Shown piece by piece: positions 28,391-37,345 of a DNA stretch of 64,000 nucleotides. The DNA is taken from the NCBI RefSeq assembly GCF_963665995.1, contig NZ_OY762512.1, positions 3,782,001-3,846,000 on the forward strand, read 5' to 3'. The position numbers were made by a program, and so were the translations under genes. The stretch's first letter is position 1. Each line of letters opens with the position of its first letter. The notes under the pieces were generated by a model that ran no database searches, was not told the origin of the DNA, and saw only the letters and a program-made list of their open reading frames with translations. Source of the stretch: Pleurocapsa sp. FMAR1. GTDB taxonomy: Bacteria > Cyanobacteriota > Cyanobacteriia > Cyanobacteriales > Xenococcaceae.

Positions 28391-28735
28391 TATTATAGTC
28401 CTCTTCGTATTAAAATTATTACAATAATATCACATATTAAATTATTGAGCCAACTTAACAATTTCTGATTATTTACTCAAAGATTGATTCTAAAGATATA
28501 CCAAATAATGCGATCGCTGTTGGTAATTCCTGTTGAGTTTATCGAAGAGTTTAGACTTGTTTGATTGTAAATTATGCACATTAATATTTGCTGATTTGTT
28601 GGTTAGTTTTTCCCAGCAATATCTTATTGTTTCTTCAGATCTTCCTCATCATTATCTAAGTGACCTAGCTCAATATAGTAATTGAATCAAGCAAAGAATG
28701 ATTCAAAACTAAAATTAATTTATAGGAACAAGATC
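28391..28735. other. Intergenic region
   Basis: This 345-bp divergent gap lies between the CsbD gene and the small secreted protein gene, with one HIP1 site near 28508. I see no gene or clear operator. The frame upstream of 28736 is open back to a TTG at 28682 but lacks coding character. Confidence 0.45.
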
Positions 28736-29077
28736 ATGAAACTATCTTCAATTATCACTTTATCAGTATTAACAACTATCGGTTTTTCTTCCCCCTTATT
28801 GGCTCAAGAGAAAGTTACTACCAACAGTCAAGAAGCACATAATATCGTCGAAGTTAGTCCGTCTAATTTAGTATCAGCAGCCTATCAAGGTCGTTTTACA
28901 GATCAAGGAATTCCTTCTGGTGGCAGATTTATTAGCGCAATTAAAACTAACAAATTACAACCTAGAGATTTAGTTAAAACTGCCATCTCAGCAGGTAGGC
29001 TATCAGAAGCTACTCTCAACGATCAAAGTTATTTACATAGTGTAAGAACTCTCGCTGACCATCTGGATACAAACTAG
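28736..29077 (+). CDS. Small secreted protein of unknown function
   Basis: The ATG at 28736, preceded by TAGGAA, gives 113 residues and places the signal peptide (MKLSSIITLSVLTTIGFSSP, with cleavage likely after LLAQ) at the N-terminus. An upstream TTG at 28682 is rejected for that reason. The mature region includes NLVSAAYQGRFTDQGIPSGG and ISAIKTNKLQPRDLVKTAISAGRLSE, a helical pattern seen in small cyanobacterial periplasmic proteins. The function is unknown. Confidence 0.72.
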   Translation: MKLSSIITLSVLTTIGFSSPLLAQEKVTTNSQEAHNIVEVSPSNLVSAAYQGRFTDQGIPSGGRFISAIKTNKLQPRDLVKTAISAGRLSEATLNDQSYLHSVRTLADHLDTN

Positions 29078-29181
29078 CTATTTTGTTAATACTTTCTAAC
29101 TTTCAGTTGAGATTGACATTCTGAACAAAAACAATAGTAGTAGTTAGTCAAGGCTGAACGTTCTTCTTAAAATTAAATCTT

Positions 29182-29222
29182 AAGCTAAAAGCCCCAAACT
29201 TATTTTTTAGGGCTTTTAGCTT
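29182..29222. terminator. Strong hairpin in the intergenic region (29078-29385)
   Basis: AAGCTAAAAGCCC at 29182-29194 pairs with GGGCTTTTAGCTT at 29210-29222 around a 15-nt loop containing TTTTTT. It has no clear T-run after it, so it may be a terminator for the small secreted protein gene or an RNA-stabilising hairpin. The rest of this 308-bp gap holds nothing I recognise. Confidence 0.5.
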
Positions 29223-29385
29223 GGATGCAGTTCCAAGTTTTTAGGTAAATGGCAAATAAATAGTTTGATAAGGGGTAGTTTATAATCCATCGATTCAAAT
29301 ACTACAGTGTGGTGTGGACAGAAATATAGTCAACGATCTTTAATTCTGATGCCATATTATCGATCCACACTAGGTAGTTTTAAAA

Positions 29386-30330
29386 TTATCCACCGCAGGT
29401 AAACACCATGCCTATTAACTGATGAGTTAGAGGCAAGGTATCAATAATCATCGCCACGCACAATAACATCATATAGAAGATGGAATACTTAAACATCCCC
29501 CGCGCTAACTGATTGCTAGTTGGATCTTGCTTTAATTCCCAAGCCTTGTAGATAAACTTATAGCCGAGATAAGTTGCGATCGCACCATAAACAATACCCA
29601 AATTCCCTACAGGATACATTAACAATAGGCTACAGGGAACTACTAACAGAGTATAAACCCAGATTTGCTTAACAGTTTCTGCTTCTCCTTTAACTACAGG
29701 CAACATTGGTATTCCCACTTCGGCATAGTCTTCTTTGATCATCAGTGCCAAAGCCCAAAAATGAGGAGGAGTCCACAGAAAGATGATGCCAAACAATAAC
29801 CAGGGGATTAAGCCTAGACTGCCTGTTACCGCAGCCCAACCAACCAAAGGTGGAATTGACCCCGCAGCACCACCAATCACAATGTTTTGGGTCGTGTGTC
29901 GCTTTAGCCAATGAGTATAAATGAGCATATAAAAAATAATGCCAGACATTGCCAATAATGCTGCCAATAAATTAGCAAACAAAGTTAGCAACGAAAATGA
30001 AAGTATGCCTAACACGGCAGCAAAAATTAGAGCGTGACGAGGCTGCACCTTACCTGAAGGGATTGGACGCTTGCGTGTCCGAGTCATGGTGTAGTCAATA
30101 TCTTGGTCGTAGATGCAGTTGAGTACTTGAGCCGAAGCTGCTGCTAATGTACCCCCTAATAAAGTAACTAATAGTAAAATTGGGTCTACTCTGCCCTCAG
30201 AAGCAATCCACATTGATGCAGCCGTGGTGATTAGCAGCAAGGGAATGATACGGGGTTTGGTTAGCTGATAATAGCTTTTAACCACTTCAGCTAAATTTTG
30301 ATTTTGGCGGGCTAGACTTGTCCCTGTCAT
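29386..30330 (-). CDS. ctaB: Heme o synthase (protoheme IX farnesyltransferase)
   Basis: A 314-residue UbiA-superfamily membrane enzyme that attaches farnesyl to heme b, giving heme o for the terminal oxidase. The first Asp-rich motif NCIYDQDIDYTMTRTRKRP is characteristic of CtaB/COX10, and the second polar loop (KEDYAEVGIPMLP) fits the family. Seven or more hydrophobic helices are visible. It lies 60 bp downstream of ctaA on the minus strand, divergent from ctaCDE, as in many cyanobacteria. Confidence 0.94.
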   Translation of the reverse strand: MTGTSLARQNQNLAEVVKSYYQLTKPRIIPLLLITTAASMWIASEGRVDPILLLVTLLGGTLAAASAQVLNCIYDQDIDYTMTRTRKRPIPSGKVQPRHALIFAAVLGILSFSLLTLFANLLAALLAMSGIIFYMLIYTHWLKRHTTQNIVIGGAAGSIPPLVGWAAVTGSLGLIPWLLFGIIFLWTPPHFWALALMIKEDYAEVGIPMLPVVKGEAETVKQIWVYTLLVVPCSLLLMYPVGNLGIVYGAIATYLGYKFIYKAWELKQDPTSNQLARGMFKYSIFYMMLLCVAMIIDTLPLTHQLIGMVFTCGG

Positions 30331-30390
30331 TATGATTTTCCCTTTAATTTATGGTGATTATATGTAAAGTAGTGTAAAGTATTTTTGATT

Positions 30391-31314
30391 TTATTGAGCG
30401 ATCGCCTGTTGTTTCTGATCTCGTATAGCTAACACCGTAAAAGCAACTAATACTCCTAACAAACTCGCACCTACCGCCTGATGAGTAACTGTTAAAGGCT
30501 CAACCTGAAGGTGCAGTTTGAACGTAGCAAACCCCAGTAAAATTTGGATGCTAACTAATACTGCTGCTGCGTTAGCTAAAATACGCAGATTTTTATGTAA
30601 GCCAGGAGTTTTCTTAGCAAACCAAACCAAGGCAATGGTTGCCAAAGTAGGGGGAACAACTCCTAAAATATGGGCATTCATGATGTTACACAGTTGAGAA
30701 CCTCCAAAACACTGATGCAATGCCCAACGGGAGCCAACTAAACCTCCTAAAATACTTTGCAGATAAACTAAAGCTGCTGCGCTCAAGCCTAACCAACTTA
30801 GTTTTGCTGCGGTTTTTGTTCCCTGATAAGGCAGCAGGGCAGTTCCCATAATGATTAAGGTTGTAAAAAATAGTAATGCTGTGCCTAGATGTGCTGTAAC
30901 AATATCAAAACGCAATAGCTGAGTAACTGTAAGTCCGCCTAAAATACCCTGAAAAACAATGAGAAATAGGGCAAAGGTAGCAGCCCAAGGCAGCCATTTT
31001 GGCAATAGGCGACGATACCACCAGGATAAACCAGATAAGGCGATCGCACTAATTCCTATCAAAGCAGCATCTAAACGATGAAACCATTCTAAAAACACCT
31101 GGAGGTTCATCTGTCGGGTTGGTACAAGCTGACCATAACATAAAGGCCAGTCTGGACAGGCTAACCCCGCGTTCATAACCCTAGTGGCACTGCCTACAGC
31201 CATCAAAAGTAGTGTGGCGATCGCCATTTTCCAAACTAAACGGCGAATCCAAACTTGGGGTCGGGGAAGTTCTTCTCTGTTGCTGGTTTGTGGTTGAAAA
31301 GTTGATTCTGTCAT
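30391..31314 (-). CDS. ctaA: Heme A synthase (CtaA/COX15)
   Basis: A 307-residue membrane protein that oxidises the C8 methyl of heme o to a formyl group, giving heme A. Conserved features are CPDWPLCYGQLVPT, then EWFHRLDAALIG with a heme-ligating His, and QCFGGSQLCNIMNAHILGVV and LTVTHQAVGASLLG in the second half. The internal duplication with eight helices is visible. It is upstream gene of ctaB. The 523-bp divergent region to ctaC likely coordinates heme A supply and oxidase synthesis. Confidence 0.94.
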   Translation of the reverse strand: MTESTFQPQTSNREELPRPQVWIRRLVWKMAIATLLLMAVGSATRVMNAGLACPDWPLCYGQLVPTRQMNLQVFLEWFHRLDAALIGISAIALSGLSWWYRRLLPKWLPWAATFALFLIVFQGILGGLTVTQLLRFDIVTAHLGTALLFFTTLIIMGTALLPYQGTKTAAKLSWLGLSAAALVYLQSILGGLVGSRWALHQCFGGSQLCNIMNAHILGVVPPTLATIALVWFAKKTPGLHKNLRILANAAAVLVSIQILLGFATFKLHLQVEPLTVTHQAVGASLLGVLVAFTVLAIRDQKQQAIAQ

Positions 31315-31837
31315 TGCACACTTGACTAATTAAATGGAAAAAAACTTTACCAAACTTATAATAGTATTCGCTTGAAATTCAAACTATAAACTATTATTTT
31401 TTCTTAGGTCTTGTCTTACTTTCCTCTACTAATACTTTAACGACCTTTTTCTGATAGGTTGATCATTTTAGATATTCTTCAGATTAGATTGGTGAAGCCT
31501 TTGACAAAACTCCAAACTTTATAAAGAAAAAATTAAATTTTGCGAACAGAAGCAAACTTATAGACTAGGGCAATAGTTGTGGTTTTATAGATCCCAAACA
31601 AATAATAAAGAATTAAACTTAGCAGTTAGAACTTGAGCATCAAACCTACCTATCTTCTGGAAATTTGCTTTACCCTAATAAATAGACAACAAAATATTTT
31701 TAGCTGAAATTTTAGTATTATTTATCTCAAAAATTTCCATTCACAAGTAATAAACTGTAGATAAAGCCAATAAATCAGATCCTAAAAGAAGATCCGCTAA
31801 CACCAATTTTTGTAAACATTATCCAACATCTATCAAC
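31315..31837. promoter_or_regulatory. Divergent promoter region between ctaAB and ctaCDE
   Basis: This 523-bp AT-rich gap must carry promoters for heme A synthesis genes (minus) and oxidase subunits (plus). I see no ORF, RNA gene or unmistakable operator in it. Confidence 0.55.
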
Positions 31838-32794
31838 GTGAATATTCCTGGTAACATAATTACTCTCATCGCTGGAATTGCGATGACCTTAATAAGTCTG
31901 TGGTATGGACAAAATCATGGGCTTCTTCCTGTAGCAGCATCTAGTGATGCAGGAGATGTGGATGAACTCTTTAACTTTATGATGACCATTGCCACTGGTT
32001 TATTTCTTTTAGTAGAAGGGGTATTAGTTTACTCCCTATTTAAATTTCGTCGCCAAAAAGGTGATACCACTGATGGGCCTCCAATAGAGGGGAATGTTCC
32101 TCTAGAGATTGTCTGGACTGCCATACCTACAGTAATTGTTTTTATTCTCTCCATTTATAGTTTTGAAATATACAACCGTATGGGGGGATTAGATCCAATG
32201 GCAGCAGGAGATTCTGGTCCTCAGTTAGCCCATGCCCATCATCACTCAGAATTAGTGGCTTTAGATCCGAGTAGGCAGAATATTGCTTTAGGTTTAGGCG
32301 TTTCTCCAGACTCCGATCAAGGTATAAACCCTCTAGAAGTAAAGGTTAATGGTATTCAATACGCCTGGATATTTACCTATCCAGAAAGTGGCGTAATTTC
32401 AGGAGAAATACACGTTCCCGTTGATCGCCCTGTAGCATTGAACATGACGGCGGGCGACGTAATTCATGCCTTCTGGCTGCCTGAATTTAGGATCAAGCAG
32501 GACGTAATTCCTGGTAGGGAAACTAAGTTGGTCTTTACACCTAATAAAGTCGGGGAATATCCTGTGGTGTGTGCCGAACTTTGTGGCGCATATCATGGCG
32601 GAATGAAAACTCGGCTTTATGTAGATAGCGAGGAAGACTATCAAAAGTGGATTCAGGAAAATACTTTTGCTATGAATAGTGATAATGAATCCGTAGCCAT
32701 GAATCCTGCACCCAATGCTGATGCCGAATTTTTAGCACCATATGCTAAAGATATTGGAGTAGATGCAAATGCTTTAGCACAATTGAAGCCTTAG
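31838..32794 (+). CDS. ctaC: Cytochrome c oxidase subunit II
   Basis: A 318-residue subunit with a GTG start at 31838. Two N-terminal membrane helices (about residues 5-22 and 45-68 with a further one near 88-108) precede the periplasmic/lumenal cupredoxin domain. The CuA site is complete: an upstream His in GDVIHAFWLPEF and then CAELCGAYHGGM (Cys-x3-Cys-x3-His-x2-Met). The subunit accepts electrons from cytochrome c6 or plastocyanin. An acidic 40-residue C-terminal tail follows. It is first gene of ctaCDE. Confidence 0.95.
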   Translation: MNIPGNIITLIAGIAMTLISLWYGQNHGLLPVAASSDAGDVDELFNFMMTIATGLFLLVEGVLVYSLFKFRRQKGDTTDGPPIEGNVPLEIVWTAIPTVIVFILSIYSFEIYNRMGGLDPMAAGDSGPQLAHAHHHSELVALDPSRQNIALGLGVSPDSDQGINPLEVKVNGIQYAWIFTYPESGVISGEIHVPVDRPVALNMTAGDVIHAFWLPEFRIKQDVIPGRETKLVFTPNKVGEYPVVCAELCGAYHGGMKTRLYVDSEEDYQKWIQENTFAMNSDNESVAMNPAPNADAEFLAPYAKDIGVDANALAQLKP

Positions 32795-32949
32795 TTTTGT
32801 TGGGTTACGCTACAAAAAGAACAAACTTATTTATCTTTGATACTTAAAAGTTAGTCGCTGACCCAACCTAAGAGAAATAGGTAGATAAAAAAGCTAAAAG
32901 CTAAAAGCTTCCAAAATAGATAAATCAGGTTTTATAAATTACATACAGA

Positions 32950-34632
32950 ATGAGTACAACACTAGAAAGAAATGTCCCGACTACAATAGACGGACATGAT
33001 GAACATCCCCAAAGAAAGTGGCAAGATTACTTTGGCTTTAGTACCGATCATAAAGTAATAGGTATTCAATATTTAACTACTGCTTTCCTTTTCTACTTTA
33101 TCGGTGGCGCATTAGCCGAAGTAATGCGGACTGAACTTTCTACCCCCGATCCTGATTTTGTGCAACCTGAATTTTATAATCAGCTTTTGACTATGCACGG
33201 AACAATTATGTTGTTTCTGTGGATTATCCCTGCGGGGGCAGCATTTGCTAATTATTTGATTCCCTTGATGATTGGGGCAGAAGATATGGCATTTCCCCGT
33301 CTTAATGCCGTGGCATTTTGGATGATCCCCCCAGGCGGTATTTTATTGCTGAGTAGCTTCTTTAACGGTGCGCCTCAAGCTGGCTGGACTTCTTATCCAC
33401 CTTTGAGTCTGGTAAGTGGTAAATCGGGAGAAGAGATTTGGATCCTCAGTATTTTGATCTTGGGAACATCTTCGATGTTGGGGGCAATTAACTTTGTCAC
33501 TACTATCCTGCTAATGCGGATTCCCGATATGGACATTCACAGTATGCCTTTGTTTTGCTGGTCAATGTTAGCAACTTCAGGCTTGATCTTAATTGGTACT
33601 CCCGTATTAGGAGCAGCTTTAATCTTGCTTTCCTTCGATCTGCTTGCAGGCACGGCATTTTTCAATCCTGCGGGGGGTGGCGATCCAATAGTTTACCAGC
33701 ATATGTTCTGGTTTTATTCTCATCCTGCTGTATATATTATGATTTTGCCCTTTTTTGGGGCAATTTCCGAGATTTTGCCAGTTCATGCTCGTAAACCAGT
33801 CTTTGGATATAGAGCGATCGCCTATTCTAGTTTGGCAATTAGTTTCTTAGGCTTAATTGTCTGGGCGCACCATATGTTCTCTAGTGGTACTCCTGGCTGG
33901 TTGCGGATGTTCTTTATGGCAACCACCATGATTATTGCCGTGCCTACAGGGATTAAGGTATTTAGCTGGTGTGCGACTATTTGGGGTGGAAAACTCAGCC
34001 TCAACAGTGCCTTTATTTTTGCAGTTGGTTTTCTTTCGTCCTTTTTAATTGGCGGTTTAAGTGGAGTTATGTTGGCTGCTGTGCCGTTTGACATCCACGT
34101 CCACGACACATACTTTATTGTGGCTCACTTCCACTATGTTCTCTTTGGCGGTTCGGTGTTTGGCTTATTTGCAGCGGTCTATCATTGGTTTCCTAAAATG
34201 ACTGGGCGGATGGTTAATGAAACCCTGGGTCAGATTCACTTTATTATGACTTTTGTAGGCTTCAACATTACCTTTCTACCCATGCACCAATTGGGCTTAC
34301 AGGGTATGAACCGTCGTATTGCCCTTTACGATCCTCAGTTTCAGACTCTCAACATAGTCTGTACTATTGGATCATATATTCTGGCACTATCTACCTTCCC
34401 CTTCATAATTAATATTGTTTGGAGTTTGTATAAAGGCAAAAAAGCTGGTCGCAACCCTTGGCGCGCATTAACTTTAGAATGGCAAACTGCTTCCCCACCA
34501 ATTATTGAAAACTTTGAAGAAGAGCCTGTATTATGGGCGGGACCTTATGATTATGGTGTAGATAGCGAAAGTATCGATGGGGATGAAGACGTAGAAGATA
34601 TGTTGGCAGCCGTAACGGCAGAAGGGCGATAG
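32950..34632 (+). CDS. ctaD: Cytochrome c oxidase subunit I (A2-type)
   Basis: A 560-residue, 12-helix catalytic subunit. Heme and CuB ligands are visible in LTMHGTIM, FWFYSHPAVYIMILP and HVHDTYFIVAHFHYV. The helix VI motif is YSHPAVY rather than GHPEVY, so the D-channel Glu is absent and a Tyr-Ser pair takes its place, which defines the A2 subclass of heme-copper oxidases. The protein pumps protons and reduces oxygen to water in thylakoid or cytoplasmic membranes. A palindromic repeat lies in the 174-bp gap to ctaE. Confidence 0.96.
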   Translation: MSTTLERNVPTTIDGHDEHPQRKWQDYFGFSTDHKVIGIQYLTTAFLFYFIGGALAEVMRTELSTPDPDFVQPEFYNQLLTMHGTIMLFLWIIPAGAAFANYLIPLMIGAEDMAFPRLNAVAFWMIPPGGILLLSSFFNGAPQAGWTSYPPLSLVSGKSGEEIWILSILILGTSSMLGAINFVTTILLMRIPDMDIHSMPLFCWSMLATSGLILIGTPVLGAALILLSFDLLAGTAFFNPAGGGDPIVYQHMFWFYSHPAVYIMILPFFGAISEILPVHARKPVFGYRAIAYSSLAISFLGLIVWAHHMFSSGTPGWLRMFFMATTMIIAVPTGIKVFSWCATIWGGKLSLNSAFIFAVGFLSSFLIGGLSGVMLAAVPFDIHVHDTYFIVAHFHYVLFGGSVFGLFAAVYHWFPKMTGRMVNETLGQIHFIMTFVGFNITFLPMHQLGLQGMNRRIALYDPQFQTLNIVCTIGSYILALSTFPFIINIVWSLYKGKKAGRNPWRALTLEWQTASPPIIENFEEEPVLWAGPYDYGVDSESIDGDEDVEDMLAAVTAEGR

Positions 34633-34641
34633 AAAGGGATA

Positions 34642-34691
34642 GCGGTCAGACCCCGCGTCGTCCGAAGGCGCAAGGGAATGCTGACCAAGAC
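34642..34691. repeat. GC-rich palindromic repeat between ctaD and ctaE
   Basis: A copy of a dispersed family that begins GCGGTCAGACCCCGCGTCG and ends GCTGACCAAGAC, with GGTCAG/CTGACC as outer arms. The same two ends occur at 42028-42094, with a related form at 59881-59969. Confidence 0.85.
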
Positions 34692-34806
34692 AGGGATGAA
34701 GAAAGAAACAGTTTTACTTCAACCTGATTTCCTCATCTCCTGACTAATAACTAACAACTAATAACTGTCTTAACCAATCAATTAGAACAAAATCAGTTAA
34801 TTTAAT

Positions 34807-35451
34807 ATGCAAGGTTCAACAGTAGATAATAAATCACAAATAGCGAATGCGAAGCTAGCCGTAGGCATCGCCTCCGAACAAGAAGCGGATCATGGACATC
34901 ATGGACATCCCGATTATCGAATGTTTGGTCTGTATATCTTTCTTGTTTCCGATAGTATGACCTTTATCGGTTTTTTTGCTGCGTTGCTCATCTATCGAGC
35001 GATTATGCCAGTCTGGCCTCCTGAAGGTATGCCAGAATTAGAGTTGCTGATCCCAATTATCAATACCTCGATCCTCGTAGCTAGTAGTTTTGTGATGCAT
35101 CGAGGACAAACTGCTCTTAAAAATAACGACGTTAAAGGTTTACAAACTTGGTTTGGCATCACTGCCGCTATGGGCGCAGTGTTCTTAGCTGGACAAATAT
35201 ATGAGTATTCTCATGCCGAGTTTGGTTTAACTACTAATCTTTTTGCTAGTTGCTTTTATGTCTTGACTGGATTCCACGGTCTACACGTAATGACAGGAGT
35301 ATTATTAATTCTCTGTGTCTTGTGGCGATCGCGCGAAGAAGGACACTATTCTAGCAGCAGCCATTTTGGCGTAGAGGCAGCAGAGATATACTGGCACTTT
35401 GTTGATGTAATTTGGTTAGTGTTATTTGTCTTGGTATATCTGATTAATTAA
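34807..35451 (+). CDS. ctaE: Cytochrome c oxidase subunit III
   Basis: A 214-residue subunit with five to six membrane helices, DYRMFGLYIFLVSDSMTFIGFF at the first and SCFYVLTGFHGLHVMTGVLL and AAEIYWHFVDVIWLVLFVLVYL in the later ones. It stabilises subunit I and helps proton uptake. It is last gene of ctaCDE. Residues about 13-22 (ANAKLAVGIA) are encoded by a short imperfect palindrome (34843-34871), suggesting that a repeat was tolerated in the soluble N-terminus. A perfect 16-bp hairpin follows downstream. Confidence 0.94.
   Translation: MQGSTVDNKSQIANAKLAVGIASEQEADHGHHGHPDYRMFGLYIFLVSDSMTFIGFFAALLIYRAIMPVWPPEGMPELELLIPIINTSILVASSFVMHRGQTALKNNDVKGLQTWFGITAAMGAVFLAGQIYEYSHAEFGLTTNLFASCFYVLTGFHGLHVMTGVLLILCVLWRSREEGHYSSSSHFGVEAAEIYWHFVDVIWLVLFVLVYLIN
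34843..34871. repeat. Short imperfect palindrome inside the ctaE N-terminal codons
   Basis: The 29 bases start GCGAATGCGAAGCTAGCC and end GGCATCGC. Outer arms GCGA/TCGC and the central GCTAGC make an imperfect dyad that reads in frame. Confidence 0.6.
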
Positions 35452-35512
35452 CACTAACAAGTTTGTTTTTGATCGCTCAAATTACTAATTATTCAGCAAC
35501 GCCAAAACAAAA

Positions 35513-35548
35513 AATACTAAATCATTTTGTCCAAAATGATTTAGTATT
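35513..35548 (+). terminator. Perfect 16-bp hairpin after ctaE
   Basis: AATACTAAATCATTTT at 35513-35528, loop GTCC, and the exact complement at 35533-35548. It is a candidate terminator of ctaCDE, though no T-run follows directly. Confidence 0.6.
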
Positions 35549-35592
35549 AGGTTGCCTAGCTAACGCTAGGAAAATTTTGAGATATATACAAA

Positions 35593-36300
35593 TTGTCCTC
35601 ACCAAATTTAAGCAAGCCAGTCAATCGGCTATTAGCTACTCTACCAACCGAAGATTATCAACACCTTTTCCCCTATTTAGAACCAGTAAAGCTGACTCAA
35701 AATGAAATTCTTTATAATGCTGGAGAAGACTACAAATATGCTTACTTTCCCTCTCACTCAATTGTTTCTACCGTGGCGATTATGGAAAACGGTTCAACAA
35801 TGGAGATTGGAATCATTGGCAATGAAGGCATGGTGGGACTGCCAATTATCTTGAATACTGGTTATACAAACTCTACCGCTATGGTTCAGGTGGGTGGCAA
35901 TGGTTATCGAATTCCTGCCCTACGACTAAAAGCAGAGTTTAATCGCCAAGGAGCATTAAACTGTCTGCTGATGCGCTACATTCAAGCTCGAATAATCGAG
36001 GTTGGTCAAATTGCTGCCTGTAATCGCTATCACAACCTCGAGCAGCGATTTGCTTGTTGGTTGCTCATGCTACGAGACAGTCTTCAACAAGATGAATTCG
36101 GGTTAACTCAAAAATTTATCTCGCAAATGTTGGGAGTGCGCCGTACTGGTGTAACCGAAGTAGCTAACAAATTTAAAAAAGCAGACATTATTCACTATCA
36201 ACGTGGCTTGATACGTATTGTCTCTCAAGAAAAGCTAGAAGCTCATGCCTGCGAATGTTACTGGCTAATTGCTAAAGAGTTTTCTCGGTTGCTCGATTGA
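35593..36300 (+). CDS. Crp/Fnr-family transcriptional regulator (non-canonical)
   Basis: A 235-residue protein with a TTG start at 35593, the most upstream start that keeps a normal N-terminus (LLATLPTEDYQHLFPYLEPVKL). The N-terminal half is a degenerate cyclic-nucleotide-binding barrel (GEDYKYAYFPSHSIVS, MEIGIIGNEGMVGLPI) lacking the usual phosphate-binding Arg cassette. The C-terminal winged helix is LTQKFISQMLGVRRTGVTEVANKF. This group is common in cyanobacteria and rhizobia, and its ligand is unknown. It follows ctaE by 141 bp but the intervening hairpin suggests separate transcription. Confidence 0.87.
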   Translation: MSSPNLSKPVNRLLATLPTEDYQHLFPYLEPVKLTQNEILYNAGEDYKYAYFPSHSIVSTVAIMENGSTMEIGIIGNEGMVGLPIILNTGYTNSTAMVQVGGNGYRIPALRLKAEFNRQGALNCLLMRYIQARIIEVGQIAACNRYHNLEQRFACWLLMLRDSLQQDEFGLTQKFISQMLGVRRTGVTEVANKFKKADIIHYQRGLIRIVSQEKLEAHACECYWLIAKEFSRLLD

Positions 36301-36403
36301 TTCACTATCGATAATTCGATTGCTATATTTAAAGGCGATCGCTTTTAAATATTATCGGGTAAGCTTTTCGACTCACCCGTCTTGCTCACGGTAAATAAAA
36401 AAA

Positions 36404-36544
36404 TTGGCGTTGCTGATCAAGTAATGTCGTACAAAGGATGACTGTTGGTAGCTCTAAGCTCTAAGCTCTAAGCTTTTAAGAAACCATCACTACTTAATAA
36501 ATAAGCTAAATATACTTTTAGCATTACACATTCAGCAACGCCAA
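36404..36544. repeat. MITE-like element with 13-bp terminal inverted repeats
   Basis: TTGGCGTTGCTGA at 36404-36416 and its exact complement TCAGCAACGCCAA at 36532-36544 bound 141 bp without an ORF. Inside is a heptamer tandem (AGCTCTA repeated three times near 36450-36470). A further ATTCAGCAACGCCAAAA lies at 35491-35507 upstream of the Crp-type gene, so the terminus is repeated in the window. Confidence 0.65.
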
Positions 36545-36553
36545 AAAATTAAT

Positions 36554-37345
36554 TTAAGACAAAACTTTTGGCTCTAAATCTTTGAGTGCAGGAGCTTGAA
36601 TTACCTTCCCTTGGCAGGTGAAACGTCCCCCATGACAAGGACAGTCCCAACTTTTTTCAGCACTGTTCCAGTTAACAATACAGCCAAGATGAGGACAAGT
36701 AGCATTGACCGCTGTTACTTTACCTGCTTCATCTTTATAAACCCCGACTTTTTCGCCTTGGAGAGTAATTATTTTTCCCTCACCTGGTTTGACATCATCG
36801 GTAGACCAGTTTTGGATGCCTTTAAGCCTATCTCCTACCCAGTGCATTCCCACATCTAAATTATTGTTTTTAATCGATTCTTTGGTTACAAAAGGCGTAG
36901 CTCGAAGTGAATCGTATAAATCAGCCCAAGGGTTTTCTTTTCCCTGTACTAAATCAGCTAAAATCATGCCCGCCATGGTGCCTTTACTCATACCCCAAAG
37001 ACTAAAGCCTGTGGCTACATAAATATGTTCGTTTACAGGAGTCAACTTGCCAATATAGGGAAGTTGGTCAAAAGATTTGTAATCTTGACTTGACCAACGA
37101 TAGTCGATTTTATCGATGCCAAAATGAGAATGGGCGTAGCTTTCTAATTGTTGATAGGATTCCTCTGTTTCGCTTTTCTCTCCGACTTTATGACTACCAC
37201 CACCAATTAGCAGTAGCAAGCCTCCATCCTCAGTGGGAGTAGTACGAATTGAGTGATAGTTTTTACCTACGCCAATATACATTCCTTCAGGTGCTTTTTC
37301 TGGATTAATCTTGGCACCAATAATGTAAGAACGTTGAGGAAAAGT
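36554..37345 (-). pseudogene. C-terminal part (piece 3) of a split FAD-dependent oxidoreductase with Rieske domain
   Basis: The open frame runs from the junction codon at 37345 to TAA at 36554, about 263 codons, with no stop. It starts TFPQRSYIIGAKINPEKAPEG, continues with FAD-oxidoreductase elements (HIYVATGFSLWGMSKGTMAG) and ends with a Rieske [2Fe-2S] domain: CPHLGC and CPCHGGRF provide Cys-x-His and Cys-x-x-His ligands. An ATG at 37282 could start a shorter 242-residue product, but it would lack the FAD-binding Rossmann motif, which sits 8.6 kb away at 46.4 kb. Joined with the other two pieces it makes a 506-residue protein. Confidence 0.9.
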
